Assembly: GCF_000224065.1 (NCBI RefSeq)
Contig: NZ_AFWT01000035.1
Span: forward strand, 1-50,407
Direction: 5' to 3'
Origin: Thiorhodococcus drewsii AZ1
GTDB lineage: Bacteria; Pseudomonadota; Gammaproteobacteria; Chromatiales; Chromatiaceae
DNA: 50,407 bases
A program made the translations under genes and the position numbers. Of the stretch, positions 9,103 through 17,653 are shown in pieces (positions within the stretch are counted from its first letter, which is position 1; every line of letters starts with the position of its first letter). The notes below the pieces were generated by a model that had not been told where the DNA came from, searched no databases, and worked only from the letters and a program-made list of their open reading frames with translations.

Positions 9103-9498
9103 CTAGCGAGGTTGATTGGCTGGAGTCGGCTCTTTCGTTGCCGATTTCTTTCTGCCAATGGTTTGAGCGTGTAATTCCTTTCTGAGTACTAAGTTGACGA
9201 CATGCTGCTCGCGCTTGTTGGCGCGCTTGCAATGGTCCTGTTGAAACAGGTCTGCGAAACGGATGACGAAGCGCGCCCAGCGCTTGTTGTTGCGTTCGCG
9301 CCAGGCGTGCGATGAGATGGATTCCCAGGAACAGCCGTTGAACACCGAGGCGTTGACGAAATGGTCTAGCGCCCTGACGCCAGCGCGCGCGCGCGCGATG
9401 CGTCCGGTTAATCCGTAGAAGGCGAGCAAGGCGAGCCCGAAAAGGGCTAAGGGGAGCAGGATCAGCGATAATGCGAGGCCCGTAAAAAATTCTTTCAT
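9103..9498 (-). CDS. Small protein with an N-terminal membrane segment, unknown function
   Basis: 131 residues starting at ATG 9498 (MKEFFTG). Residues about 4-28 are hydrophobic (GLALSLILLPLALFGLALLA) and would anchor it in the inner membrane. The middle reads ASVFNGCSWESISSHAWRER, KRWARFVIRFADLF and DHCKRANKRE. This resembles a widespread group of small hypothetical proteins, some from phages, with an E-[ST]-[IL]-S-S ... KRWA ... DHC pattern; that link is from memory. The C-terminus is basic. It stops directly against the kpsS stop, converging with it, and breaks the run of capsule genes. C7 and a short hairpin (CCCCT/AGGGG, about 9520-9534) lie upstream of its start. No function can be assigned. 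Confidence 0.6.
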   Translation of the reverse strand: MKEFFTGLALSLILLPLALFGLALLAFYGLTGRIARARAGVRALDHFVNASVFNGCSWESISSHAWRERNNKRWARFVIRFADLFQQDHCKRANKREQHVVNLVLRKELHAQTIGRKKSATKEPTPANQPR

Positions 9499-9763
9499 CG
9501 ATCGATTCCGCAGCAACCCCCCCTAAGAGAGGGGCATCCTCTGATGTGCGCAAGGCACGAAATTTGGTTGCGAGATGATAATCCTGACTGACGCGAGAGG
9601 CGAATTCCGCTTGGTGAATTTTAGTGACAATCGATTGTGGCTGCGGGGATGTTGAGCCTTCGCGATCTGGTTCGCTAACGTGGTTGCTGTTAAGATGCGG
9701 TTCCCCAAGGCATGGGATGGCGTTGATTTCAGGTATTTGATGTTTCGACGGTTAAGGAAATCG

Positions 9764-10246
9764 ATGTCAGTTTTTGAGCACGGGAATCAGTCATTGCTTG
9801 TCCATGTCGGCTTGCTCGGAACCCGTGTTCTCTTGCGTTCAGTTTTCGCCAGAGTATCCTTGTGTTTCTGTGTCGCACTGCTTTCGGGATGCGCTCATTG
9901 GCCTCCCAGTTGGACGCGCGACCTATCCGGTGGTACCAACGCTGCCGAGACCCTCAGCTTTCAAGAATTACTGACTCGCGAACCAGCCAATACGTTAGTT
10001 GTGCTTCCCAGTAGTCCCTGGGGGACCAATATTCGAGTCTTGTTGCATGAGACGTACGCAGCAGCCAGCGGGCGGAATTGTCGCCAGCTGACGATCGATC
10101 CCGATGCGAATGCCACTCCCGCGTTGGCTTGCCAAGACCCCGATGACCCGACGGTTTGGGTGCCGGTGCGTCTTTTGCAGATTGGAGGACGGCCGCTCTT
10201 GAGCGTTGGTGACGAGGCCACGCCTGTTTGGAGTGGATCTAGATGA
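9764..10246 (+). CDS. Putative outer-membrane lipoprotein in the capsule operon
   Basis: 160 residues from ATG 9764, with TAAGGA at 9753-9758 as the ribosome site. An N-terminal hydrophobic stretch ends in LLSGC (Cys43), a lipobox for signal peptidase II; the n-region is unusually long, so a later start is possible. The mature part contains NTLVVLPSSPWGTNI, SGRNCRQL and LACQDPDDPTVWVPV. The SGRxCR element with the paired cysteines recalls small surface-antigen lipoproteins, but I do not recognise a named family. It overlaps kpsD by ATGA, so the two are translationally coupled. This suggests a periplasmic or outer-membrane partner of the export channel. The +2 residue after the lipid cysteine is Ala, which does not signal inner-membrane retention. 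Confidence 0.75.
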   Translation: MSVFEHGNQSLLVHVGLLGTRVLLRSVFARVSLCFCVALLSGCAHWPPSWTRDLSGGTNAAETLSFQELLTREPANTLVVLPSSPWGTNIRVLLHETYAAASGRNCRQLTIDPDANATPALACQDPDDPTVWVPVRLLQIGGRPLLSVGDEATPVWSGSR

Positions 10247-11925
10247 AGTCTCTGGTTTGCGCGGGCATCTTGTGCCGCCTGCTGATTCTGTCTTGCTCTG
10301 TCTGGATGCTGACGGTCTGGGCGCCGACCGTGGGTGCCCAGGGCATCAATGCTCAGGTTGATGTTCCTCTTGATCAGCGTGTTCAAAACCCGCTATCAAA
10401 CATGAGTTCCTCGGTTTTGCTTGGTCCATCGAGAGTCGATGATATCGAGCCGTTTGGAGCCAGTCTGTTCGCGGGTGGCTTCAGGTCCAAGCTGACATCC
10501 GATCTGAACCCTGGCTATATCATCATGCCAGGCGATCAGGTGACGGTGCGTGCCTGGGGTGCTCTTGAGGTCGACTTGGTGCTGACTGTCGATACGCAAG
10601 GAAATATCTTCATCCCCGATGTGGGGCCGGTGCAGGTGAAGGACGTCAGCGCGGCCGATCTGAACGCTCGCGTAACCAAGGCGATCAAGTCGATCTATAC
10701 CGACAACGTTTCGGTGTATACGAATCTACAGGGTGTGCAGCCTGTTGCTGTCTTCGTCACGGGTTTCGTCAAGAAACCCGGACGCTATTCGGGCACGCCG
10801 AGCGATTCGGTGCTGAATTTCCTCGACCAGGCGGGCGGTATCGACATGGCCTCGGGTAGTTTTCGCGACGTGCGGGTGTTGCGCGATCATCGCCTTATCG
10901 CACAGGTCGACCTCTATCCCTTCTTACTTGACGGCAGCCTGCCAAGACCGCAATTCGCGGATGGCGACACCATCGTGGTCGGGCGTCAAGGTCCGATGGT
11001 GACCGTATCGGGCGATGTTGCCCAACCGCATCGCTATGAGTTGACGGAGACGACTCAGTCGGTCGCCGATCTGATGCAATGGATTCAATTGCGGCCTGGT
11101 GTCTCACGTGTGCTTGTAACTGGTGTGCGCGATGTCGGTCCCTTCTCGTCCTATATCTCGATCGACGATCTAGCCTCTCATTGGCTGCAGTCCGGAGACG
11201 AGTTGTTCTTCTCCGTGGATCAGCATCAGGAAACCATCGTGGTTCAGTTGGAAGGTAGCTTCAAAGGGCCTTCGCGCTTTACCGTGCCTCGCAACGCGCA
11301 GTTGATGGAATTGCTCGATAGTATTCCGGTCGATCCAAAACTCTCGGATGTTTCGAGTGTTTCCATTAGGCGCAAAAGTGTAGCGCAGCGCCAGCGCGAA
11401 TCCCTCAATGAAAGCCTGAAACGACTCGAAACTGCGTATCTGGGGGCATCCTCGTCGACGGTCGATGAAAGCAAGATTCGGGTCGAAGAGGCCAAGTTGA
11501 TTCAGGATTTTGTAAAGCGTGCTCGGGAGCTAGAGCCTACGGGTCGCTTGGTGGTAGCTGAGGGTGGGAGGGTTCGGAATACCAGCCTACAAGACGGGGA
11601 TGTCATCACTATCCCAAATCGGTCTGATTCGATTTTCGTGAGCGGTGAGGTGCTGGTGCCGCAAGCGATGGTCTATAAAAGCGGACAGGATGCCGATGAA
11701 TACATCCACCGTGCGGGAGGATTCACTGATCGGGCCAATACTCGAAAAGTTCTCTTGGCTCGCCAAAGTGGCGAGGTGGTCTCCGCCAGTGATGCGGCTT
11801 TGCTTCCGGGCGACGAGATTCTGGTGTTGCCCGAGATTCCGAGCAAGAATCTCGAGTTGGTTAAGACTTTGTCGCAGATCCTCTATCAGATTGCGGTTGC
11901 AACCAAGGTGGCCTTGGATCTCTGA
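10243..11925 (+). CDS. kpsD: KpsD-type polysaccharide export protein
   Basis: 560 residues, close to E. coli KpsD in length. It has a Sec signal peptide (hydrophobic about 5-30, probable cleavage after VGAQG). A polysaccharide export domain follows (PGYIIMPGDQVTVRAWGALE, VDTQGNIFIPDVGPVQV), then several SLBB-type beta-grasp modules (VAVFVTGFVKKPGRYSG, VTVSGDVAQPHRYEL, SIFVSGEVLVPQAMVYKSG). A helical stretch near 380-425 is rich in charged residues. The protein forms or feeds the outer-membrane exit for capsule. No lipobox is seen in this protein, while the coupled upstream gene is a lipoprotein. It starts at ATG 10243 inside the stop of that gene and is followed 12 bases later by kpsM. Confidence 0.95.
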   Translation: MKSLVCAGILCRLLILSCSVWMLTVWAPTVGAQGINAQVDVPLDQRVQNPLSNMSSSVLLGPSRVDDIEPFGASLFAGGFRSKLTSDLNPGYIIMPGDQVTVRAWGALEVDLVLTVDTQGNIFIPDVGPVQVKDVSAADLNARVTKAIKSIYTDNVSVYTNLQGVQPVAVFVTGFVKKPGRYSGTPSDSVLNFLDQAGGIDMASGSFRDVRVLRDHRLIAQVDLYPFLLDGSLPRPQFADGDTIVVGRQGPMVTVSGDVAQPHRYELTETTQSVADLMQWIQLRPGVSRVLVTGVRDVGPFSSYISIDDLASHWLQSGDELFFSVDQHQETIVVQLEGSFKGPSRFTVPRNAQLMELLDSIPVDPKLSDVSSVSIRRKSVAQRQRESLNESLKRLETAYLGASSSTVDESKIRVEEAKLIQDFVKRARELEPTGRLVVAEGGRVRNTSLQDGDVITIPNRSDSIFVSGEVLVPQAMVYKSGQDADEYIHRAGGFTDRANTRKVLLARQSGEVVSASDAALLPGDEILVLPEIPSKNLELVKTLSQILYQIAVATKVALDL

Positions 11926-11937
11926 ATTGGGCTTGTT

Positions 11938-12729
11938 ATGACGGATGGGGTTCGCTCGCACTGGCAAGTCACCTGGAGCGTTTGGCACGCGCTTTTCATG
12001 CGCGAGGTATTGGCGCGCACTATGGGTGATCGATTGGGGTGGTTCTGGATGCTAGGCGAGCCGGTTGCCTTTATCGCCGTGATGGTTGGTATTCGCAGCG
12101 TGCTTGGTCGTGCGCGATTGATTTCTGGCGCAGAATACATCCCTTGGTTGATCGTCGGCATCATCGCCTTTTTCCTCTTCCGCGAAGGCATGACGCGGTC
12201 ATTGAAAGCGATCGAGGCCAACCAAGCGCTGTTCGCCTACCGTCAAGTCAAGCCGATCGATCCGGTGTTGGTACGTACCGTCATGGAAGGTGTGCTCAAG
12301 ACGATCGTCTTTATGATCCTAATCGCTATTGCCAGCTTGCTTGGCGAGGATGTGCTGCCGGGGGATCCGCTAGGCGCTATGTTTATTTGGGTGTCGATGT
12401 GGTTGCTGGGATTGGGTGCCGGCTTGATCCTCTCTGTCGCGGCACGTTTGGTGCCGGATATCGAGCACGTCATTGGTGTGATGATGTTGCCGATGTTCAT
12501 CCTGTCCGGGGCTATTTTTCCTCTACATAATGTGCCGCACGAGATCCTGCAGTATCTGCTCTACAATCCGGTATTGCACGGACTTGAGCTCTTACGGTCG
12601 GATTTTTTCCCCGGTTACAAAACCTATCAGGGCGTGAGTCTCGGCTATCTCTGGTCTTGGATTCTGGTCATGCTCGCGCTCGGCTTGGCTTTGCATGTGC
12701 GTTTCGCCGCGCGATTGAAGGCACAATGA
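11938..12729 (+). CDS. kpsM: KpsM-type ABC-2 permease for capsule export
   Basis: 263 residues with about six hydrophobic segments, an ABC-2 type permease. Family signs are the N-terminal RTMGDRLGWFWMLGEPVAFI and the C-terminal FILSGAIFPLHNVPHEILQY and NPVLHGLELLRSDFFPGY. It forms the inner-membrane channel that carries the lipid-linked polysaccharide, energised by KpsT. The start is ATG 11938, 12 bases after kpsD. The stop overlaps the kpsT start (ATGA), so channel and ATPase are made together. Confidence 0.95.
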   Translation: MTDGVRSHWQVTWSVWHALFMREVLARTMGDRLGWFWMLGEPVAFIAVMVGIRSVLGRARLISGAEYIPWLIVGIIAFFLFREGMTRSLKAIEANQALFAYRQVKPIDPVLVRTVMEGVLKTIVFMILIAIASLLGEDVLPGDPLGAMFIWVSMWLLGLGAGLILSVAARLVPDIEHVIGVMMLPMFILSGAIFPLHNVPHEILQYLLYNPVLHGLELLRSDFFPGYKTYQGVSLGYLWSWILVMLALGLALHVRFAARLKAQ

Positions 12730-13430
12730 TCGAAATCGAGAACGTCTACAAGCGCTATCACACCCGTAACCACCAATCGACCGATTGGGTGTTGCGTGGC
12801 GTGAACTTCCATCTCCCGAAAGGTAAGAGTCTAGGGGTGATCGGAGGCAATGGTGCGGGTAAATCGACCCTGTTACGTCTGATTGGCGGAATGGACTATC
12901 CTGATCGTGGACGTGTCGTGCGCCGCTGTCGGGTTTCATGGCCGATCGGTCTGGCGGGCGGGTTTCAAGGCACCATGACGGGCCGTCAGAACGTCAAGTT
13001 CGTTGCCCGTATTCATGGCAATGCCAAGCGGATCGAGGAAGTGATCGATTCAGTGCAACGCTTCGCTCAGATCGGCAAGGCATTCGACGAGCCGATCAAG
13101 ACCTATTCCAGCGGGATGCGCAGTCGATTGGCCTTCGGCCTATCCCTGGCATTCGACTTCGATCTCTATCTGTCCGATGAGGCGACGGCGACCGGTGATG
13201 CCTCATTCAAGGCGAAGGCCAAGCAGGCTTTCAACGAGCGTGTCGGCAAGGCCAGCATCATCATGGTATCGCACAGCGAGGGGATTCTGCGCGATCTCTG
13301 CCAGGCGGGTCTGTGGCTGCGTAACGGTGAAGGAGTTTGGTTCGACGATATCGCCGATGCGCTCAAGGCCTATGGTGACAGTGTCAAGGCGGCTCCAGAT
13401 GCCAATCCGCCACTCAAGAAGGCCGGTTAG
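12726..13430 (+). CDS. kpsT: KpsT-type capsule export ATPase
   Basis: 234 residues of an ABC ATPase. Walker A is GGNGAGKST (about 41-49), the ABC signature is YSSGMRSRLAFGL, and the Walker B region is FDLYLSDEATATGD with its catalytic Glu; the H-loop His is in IIMVSHSEGILRDLC. Length and the short loop order fit KpsT. The true start is ATG 12726, overlapping the kpsM stop; the frame is open further upstream, but that part lies within kpsM. It hydrolyses ATP at the inner membrane to drive KpsM. The Walker B tail DEATATGD differs slightly from the usual DEIMAVGD, without loss of key residues. Confidence 0.96.
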   Translation: MIEIENVYKRYHTRNHQSTDWVLRGVNFHLPKGKSLGVIGGNGAGKSTLLRLIGGMDYPDRGRVVRRCRVSWPIGLAGGFQGTMTGRQNVKFVARIHGNAKRIEEVIDSVQRFAQIGKAFDEPIKTYSSGMRSRLAFGLSLAFDFDLYLSDEATATGDASFKAKAKQAFNERVGKASIIMVSHSEGILRDLCQAGLWLRNGEGVWFDDIADALKAYGDSVKAAPDANPPLKKAG

Positions 13431-13433
13431 CGA

Positions 13434-14513
13434 ATGAAGATACTGCGTGCCTATCCCACATGGTGGTTGATTTTGGGCGCCATTGTTGGTGCGATTTTTT
13501 ACTGGTCTTTCATGGCGACCGATCGCTATGTTTCGCGCGCGCACGTCGTCTTACTGAGTGCGCAGATTACTCAGCCGCGTGTCGGTCTCTCGGCGATTCT
13601 TTCGGGAACCTCGAACAACGATCTGCTGATGTTGCGTGATTATCTTCTTTCCACGGATATGCTTACTCGGCTCGATGCGGAATTGCATTTGCGCGCGCAC
13701 TATTCGAATGAGCATATCGATTGGATTTCGCGGCTTTCGTCATCCGATGTGCCGACCGAAGATTTTTATCGTTATTTCCTGCGGCGTGTCTCGGTCGAAT
13801 TGGATGAATACGCGCAGGTGCTGCGTGTTAGCGCCCAGGCTTACGATCCGGAAACCGCGCGGCAGATTGTGACTCTGATGCTGAAATTCGGAGAGGAGCA
13901 CATGAATGCCATGGGGCATCGTCTCGCCGAGGAGCAGGTGCGTTTCATCGAGTTGCAGGTCGAAGCTGTTCGTGCCCGTATGGTCGAAGCGAGCGATCGC
14001 ATGTTGACCTATCAGAATAATCACGGTTTGGTTTCCCCGACGGATACGGTCGAGAGTATCAGTGCGGTAGTCTCTGGGTTGGAGAGCGAGTTGGCCAAGC
14101 TCGAAGCACGTAAAGGTGCGATCAGCGTTTCGCAGAGTGAACGCTCACCGGAGATGATGCGACTCAACAGTGATATTCGCGGGATGCGCGAGCAGATCGC
14201 GATCGAGCGGGCACGTTTGGCGCGCGCCTCTGGCGGTGCGCTCAATCGCTTGTCTGCGGATTATGAGTTGCTGCGTTTGCAGGTTCAATTCACGAAGGAG
14301 TTGTATTCGAGTTCTCTGGCTGCACTCGAAAACACGCGTGTCGAGGCGGTGCGTGCATTGAAACAGGTCTCGGTGCTACAGGCGCCGACCGAGCCTGAAT
14401 ATCCGACGGAGCCGCGAAGGCTTTACAACATCACGGTGTTTGCCATCTTGGCCTTGCTGTCCGGTCTCATCGTGCAACTCCTGCTCGCCATCATTCGCGA
14501 TCACAAGGATTGA
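13434..14513 (+). CDS. kpsE: KpsE-type inner-membrane capsule export protein
   Basis: 359 residues with one membrane segment near the N-terminus (WWLILGAIVGAIFYWSFM) and one at the C-terminus (FAILALLSGLIVQLLLAII). A long periplasmic part lies between them and is helical and coiled-coil-like from about 150 to 290. This is the PCP/KpsE layout. The protein links the KpsMT pump to the KpsD exit across the periplasm. FRNI-like APTEPEYPTEPRRLYNI just before the second segment is the proline-rich signature of the family. It starts three bases after kpsT and ends the plus-strand export operon; about 90 bases separate it from the converging kpsC. Confidence 0.93.
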   Translation: MKILRAYPTWWLILGAIVGAIFYWSFMATDRYVSRAHVVLLSAQITQPRVGLSAILSGTSNNDLLMLRDYLLSTDMLTRLDAELHLRAHYSNEHIDWISRLSSSDVPTEDFYRYFLRRVSVELDEYAQVLRVSAQAYDPETARQIVTLMLKFGEEHMNAMGHRLAEEQVRFIELQVEAVRARMVEASDRMLTYQNNHGLVSPTDTVESISAVVSGLESELAKLEARKGAISVSQSERSPEMMRLNSDIRGMREQIAIERARLARASGGALNRLSADYELLRLQVQFTKELYSSSLAALENTRVEAVRALKQVSVLQAPTEPEYPTEPRRLYNITVFAILALLSGLIVQLLLAIIRDHKD

Positions 14514-14603
14514 TCGGCGGTTCCGTTTTTGTGCTCCAGGCAAGCTGCTCGTGAAGTTTTCATCTTGGCAAGAAAAACTGTCAATCTGATGATCTTGCTT
14601 CGA

Positions 14604-16595
14604 CTATGCCCGGTTTGTCTGGGAGCGTGCTTCTGCTATCCAGCCCAAAATGGGTCTGAGAATCCGACGCCATCTGGTGAGTTCTCCCTGGCATGCGCTC
14701 TGTTCCTTCCACATCAGTAATTCGTCCAAGGCGCGTTCGGGCGTGGTGTAGCGGTTCGTGATACGGCTGACATAAGTCGGATACAGCAAGAGCGTTCCAG
14801 CGACCAGCATGTCGATGTTCAGCACGCGGGTTCTGCGCGCGAGCGGCTCGCGGTCCAATGTCAGCCCCCATCCTGAATAGAAGGGCTGACCATGGCAGAC
14901 GACCCTTTTATCACGCAAAAGCGCTTCAAATCCGGCCAGGGAGGTCAAGACATGCACCTCGTTGACCTGATTCAGGAGCGTCGCCATGGATGCCTGCGTC
15001 ACGAGGTCGTCGCACCAGTCATGCGAGAGGCGCTCGTTTTCGCCTCCCGCGCGCAAGCCTGCCAAGACATCGGGGTGAGGTTTGTAGATGACGTAGGCAT
15101 CCGGGTTTTCGTGTCTGACACGCCGCAACAGATCCATGTTGCGGCGGATACCGGGTGTCGCCAATCGGAGCGAGGCATCCGTTTCCACTTGACCCGCGAC
15201 CAGGATGATCCGCTTCGCGCCGCTTGGAGGTTGCCAGTCGGAAGTGCCGACATTGTATTTCGTCAGCCCCGATTCGACGATCTTCTCTCGCAGCTTGCGG
15301 GCTCTCGATAGCAGGGCCGGGTCGAAATCCCTGTTCTGAAGGATGACCTCCAGGTCCGATGGGCGACTTGCGTCATAATAGAGACCGCGCGAGTCCACCA
15401 CCCACGACAGCGGTTGGACCAGATCGGCCCCAAGTCCGACCGACCGCAGAAAGCCATCCTCCAGACGCAAGGTTTTCTGTCCGGCTGGAGAGGATCTCAA
15501 ACCCCAGACGGCCAAGGTTTCACCGGGCAAGGCCTGGTCGATCTGGCGGCCAAATCCGAGTTCGCTGCCTTGCAGGAAGCGTTTCACCAACGGCCGCTTC
15601 CAGGGAGAGAAGTCGATCGCTTGAATCGGCTCCGCGAAGCGTTCGCGCAACTGGCGTTGCAAGCCCATCCAGTCGAGCACGCGTTCCACCTCACAGCGTT
15701 GGTTGGTCTCTGGATCCAGATAGCGCGGACAGGCGATCAGTGCCGCGTGGATCAGTTGCTCCAATGTGATGACCGAGCGCCGCTCTGGAGCGGGCTGTTC
15801 GTCCTGGGTCAGGCCCCAACCGGCATAGAACGGCATCCCGAAGGTTCGTACTTGGCGCCCCCAGATGAGCGCCTCGAAACCCAGTTGCGAGGTGACCGTA
15901 TAGACAGTCTCAACCTGCTCCAGCACGGAGACGGGGTGGATGTCTCGCGTCAGTAGATGGACGCGATCGATCTTGCTCAGTGCCTGGGGGTCGAAATGGC
16001 CGCGTTTGCGGCCTGCATAGACATCCGGGTGAATCTTCACCAGAATCGTTGCGCCCGGGTTCTCGTCGAGCGCAGCGACAAGCATCCGCTGGAAGCTTGC
16101 AGGTTCGGCCAAACCGAGTTGGATCGCCGGATCGCCGAATGTCTGATCTGCCACCAGCACGGCAGGGCAGGGCAGCGGTAAACATTCCTCCGGCAGATGG
16201 TTGTACTTGGAGACGCGCGCATTGCACCAAGCCGAGCGCAGGCTCCGTGCACGTGCCAGTTCGGTATCGGACAATGCCTGTGGGATCAGAGACTCTAAGC
16301 GAGAGGGCTGGGTCGCGTCGTAATAGATGCCCAGATCATCGACGATCAGCGATAGGGGTGGATCCTGGTTTCCGAGTCCGACGGAACGGAGAAAGCCGTC
16401 TTCCAGTGCGATATAGGGTAGGCCGTGCCTGTGAGCGTAGTTTCGTGCGCGACGCGAGGTCGATTTCAATCCCCATCCCGCAATGGCGGTTAGGTCGGGA
16501 TGGGCGCGGAGTGGGTTTAGGGAGGTAATGGGTTCTCCCAGGAATGTTTCCAGCGCTGGGATCCTCTGGATTCCGCGCGAAAGGATTCCGATCAT
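14604..16595 (-). CDS. kpsC: KpsC-type dual Kdo-transferase
   Basis: 663 residues made of two homologous transferase modules, about 1-330 and 340-663. Each has LEDGFLRSVGLG (near 66 and 375), a K-[IP]-HPDV motif (KIHPDVYAGR and KPHPDVLAGL), a GFEALI/GFEALL motif and FYAGWGLT/FYSGWGLT. KpsC adds alternately linked beta-Kdo residues to the lipid anchor together with KpsS; the duplicated layout is typical. I chose ATG 16595 over the adjacent TTG because AGAGG lies a few bases upstream. It is on the minus strand, converging on kpsE and divergent from a glycosyltransferase at 16697, so it must have its own promoter in the 100-base gap. Confidence 0.96.
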   Translation of the reverse strand: MIGILSRGIQRIPALETFLGEPITSLNPLRAHPDLTAIAGWGLKSTSRRARNYAHRHGLPYIALEDGFLRSVGLGNQDPPLSLIVDDLGIYYDATQPSRLESLIPQALSDTELARARSLRSAWCNARVSKYNHLPEECLPLPCPAVLVADQTFGDPAIQLGLAEPASFQRMLVAALDENPGATILVKIHPDVYAGRKRGHFDPQALSKIDRVHLLTRDIHPVSVLEQVETVYTVTSQLGFEALIWGRQVRTFGMPFYAGWGLTQDEQPAPERRSVITLEQLIHAALIACPRYLDPETNQRCEVERVLDWMGLQRQLRERFAEPIQAIDFSPWKRPLVKRFLQGSELGFGRQIDQALPGETLAVWGLRSSPAGQKTLRLEDGFLRSVGLGADLVQPLSWVVDSRGLYYDASRPSDLEVILQNRDFDPALLSRARKLREKIVESGLTKYNVGTSDWQPPSGAKRIILVAGQVETDASLRLATPGIRRNMDLLRRVRHENPDAYVIYKPHPDVLAGLRAGGENERLSHDWCDDLVTQASMATLLNQVNEVHVLTSLAGFEALLRDKRVVCHGQPFYSGWGLTLDREPLARRTRVLNIDMLVAGTLLLYPTYVSRITNRYTTPERALDELLMWKEQSACQGELTRWRRILRPILGWIAEARSQTNRA

Positions 16596-16696
16596 CAAGA
16601 ACCTCTATGCAATGGGAGGCAGGCGCTTCGTTTCAGGGTATTCTGATCGCGAAACCGCATGCAGCCGTTAGGTTGGTGAGTACCCTCGAGTTCCAG

Positions 16697-17653
16697 ATGC
16701 CGAATCATCCCGATCAACCGCTCGTTTATCTGATTGATGAGCGAGCCAATCCCTCGACCGATTATTTCGTGCTGCCCGTCTTGAGGGCCAACGGATATCG
16801 GATCGTTCGTTGCGGTTTTCGGCCAATTCCGGATCCGAATCAACTCGATGGTGCCATGGTTGTCTTCGTGCGCTATGTACCCAAACATTGGGCGAGGCTG
16901 ATCGAGCGGGTTCGCCCGAGGTTGGCAGATCTGATCTTTTTCATGGACGATGACCTGTTCGATGGCAATGCCGCGCGTGGCCTTCCCTGGCGCTATCGCT
17001 TCAAACTCGCGCGGTTGGCGACTTGGCGCCGAGGATGGCTGCGCGAGCAGGAGGCTCGGCTTTGGGTGTCCACGTCCTACCTTCAGCGCAAATACGCGAC
17101 CTGGCAACCGACTCTGGTGTCGCCCTTGCCATTGGTGGCGTCTGGTATCAATGACATCATCCGCGTCTTCTATCACGGGAGCGCCTCGCACGCCGCGGAG
17201 ATTCGATGGCTGTATCCAGTCATTGAGGCTGCCATTGGAGCCGAATCTAGATTGGTCTTCGAGATCATCGGCGGGAACGATGTGCATCGGCTATATCGGC
17301 GCCTGCCTCGAACCAGCGTCGTGCATCCCATGTCCTGGCCCGCCTATCAGGCGTTCATCGCCATGCCGGGACGACATATCGGTCTGGCACCCCTGCTCGA
17401 TCGACCTTTCAATCACGCTCGTTCCTGCACTAAATTCTTCGATATCACCCGGTCTGGTGCCGTAGGGATCTATGCGCCCGGAGCGGTGTGCAGCGAAACG
17501 GTCGAGCATGCGGTGGATGGCTGGGTCGCTTCGATGGATCAACAGTCCTGGATCGAGACCATTCTGAAACTGGCCCATGATGAGTCATTGCGTCAAACGT
17601 TGCTCGCTGGAGCGATACGCAAGCAGACATCGGTCAAAGCCATGGGCGTGTGA
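16697..17653 (+). CDS. Putative GT-B glycosyltransferase
   Basis: About 318 residues. It starts PNHPDQPLVYLIDERANPST, and the C-terminal half has the look of a GT-B donor-binding domain: RVFYHGSASHAAEIRWLYPV, SVVHPMSWPAYQAFI, IGLAPLLDRPFNHARSCTKF and DITRSGAVGIYAPG. An FFMDDDLFDGN stretch occurs in the N-terminal half, where related capsule glycosyltransferases keep a DDD motif. ATG 16697 gives a natural start; an in-frame GTG at 16676 is an alternative, and neither has a strong ribosome site. The 3' end overlaps the next minus-strand gene by 20 bases. The sugar and linkage cannot be read from the sequence. Confidence 0.75.
   Translation: MPNHPDQPLVYLIDERANPSTDYFVLPVLRANGYRIVRCGFRPIPDPNQLDGAMVVFVRYVPKHWARLIERVRPRLADLIFFMDDDLFDGNAARGLPWRYRFKLARLATWRRGWLREQEARLWVSTSYLQRKYATWQPTLVSPLPLVASGINDIIRVFYHGSASHAAEIRWLYPVIEAAIGAESRLVFEIIGGNDVHRLYRRLPRTSVVHPMSWPAYQAFIAMPGRHIGLAPLLDRPFNHARSCTKFFDITRSGAVGIYAPGAVCSETVEHAVDGWVASMDQQSWIETILKLAHDESLRQTLLAGAIRKQTSVKAMGV

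Noticed and set aside
14514-14603. A terminator between the converging kpsE and kpsC genes
   Set aside because: No clear inverted repeat with a T tract was found; only a short run of five T is present.
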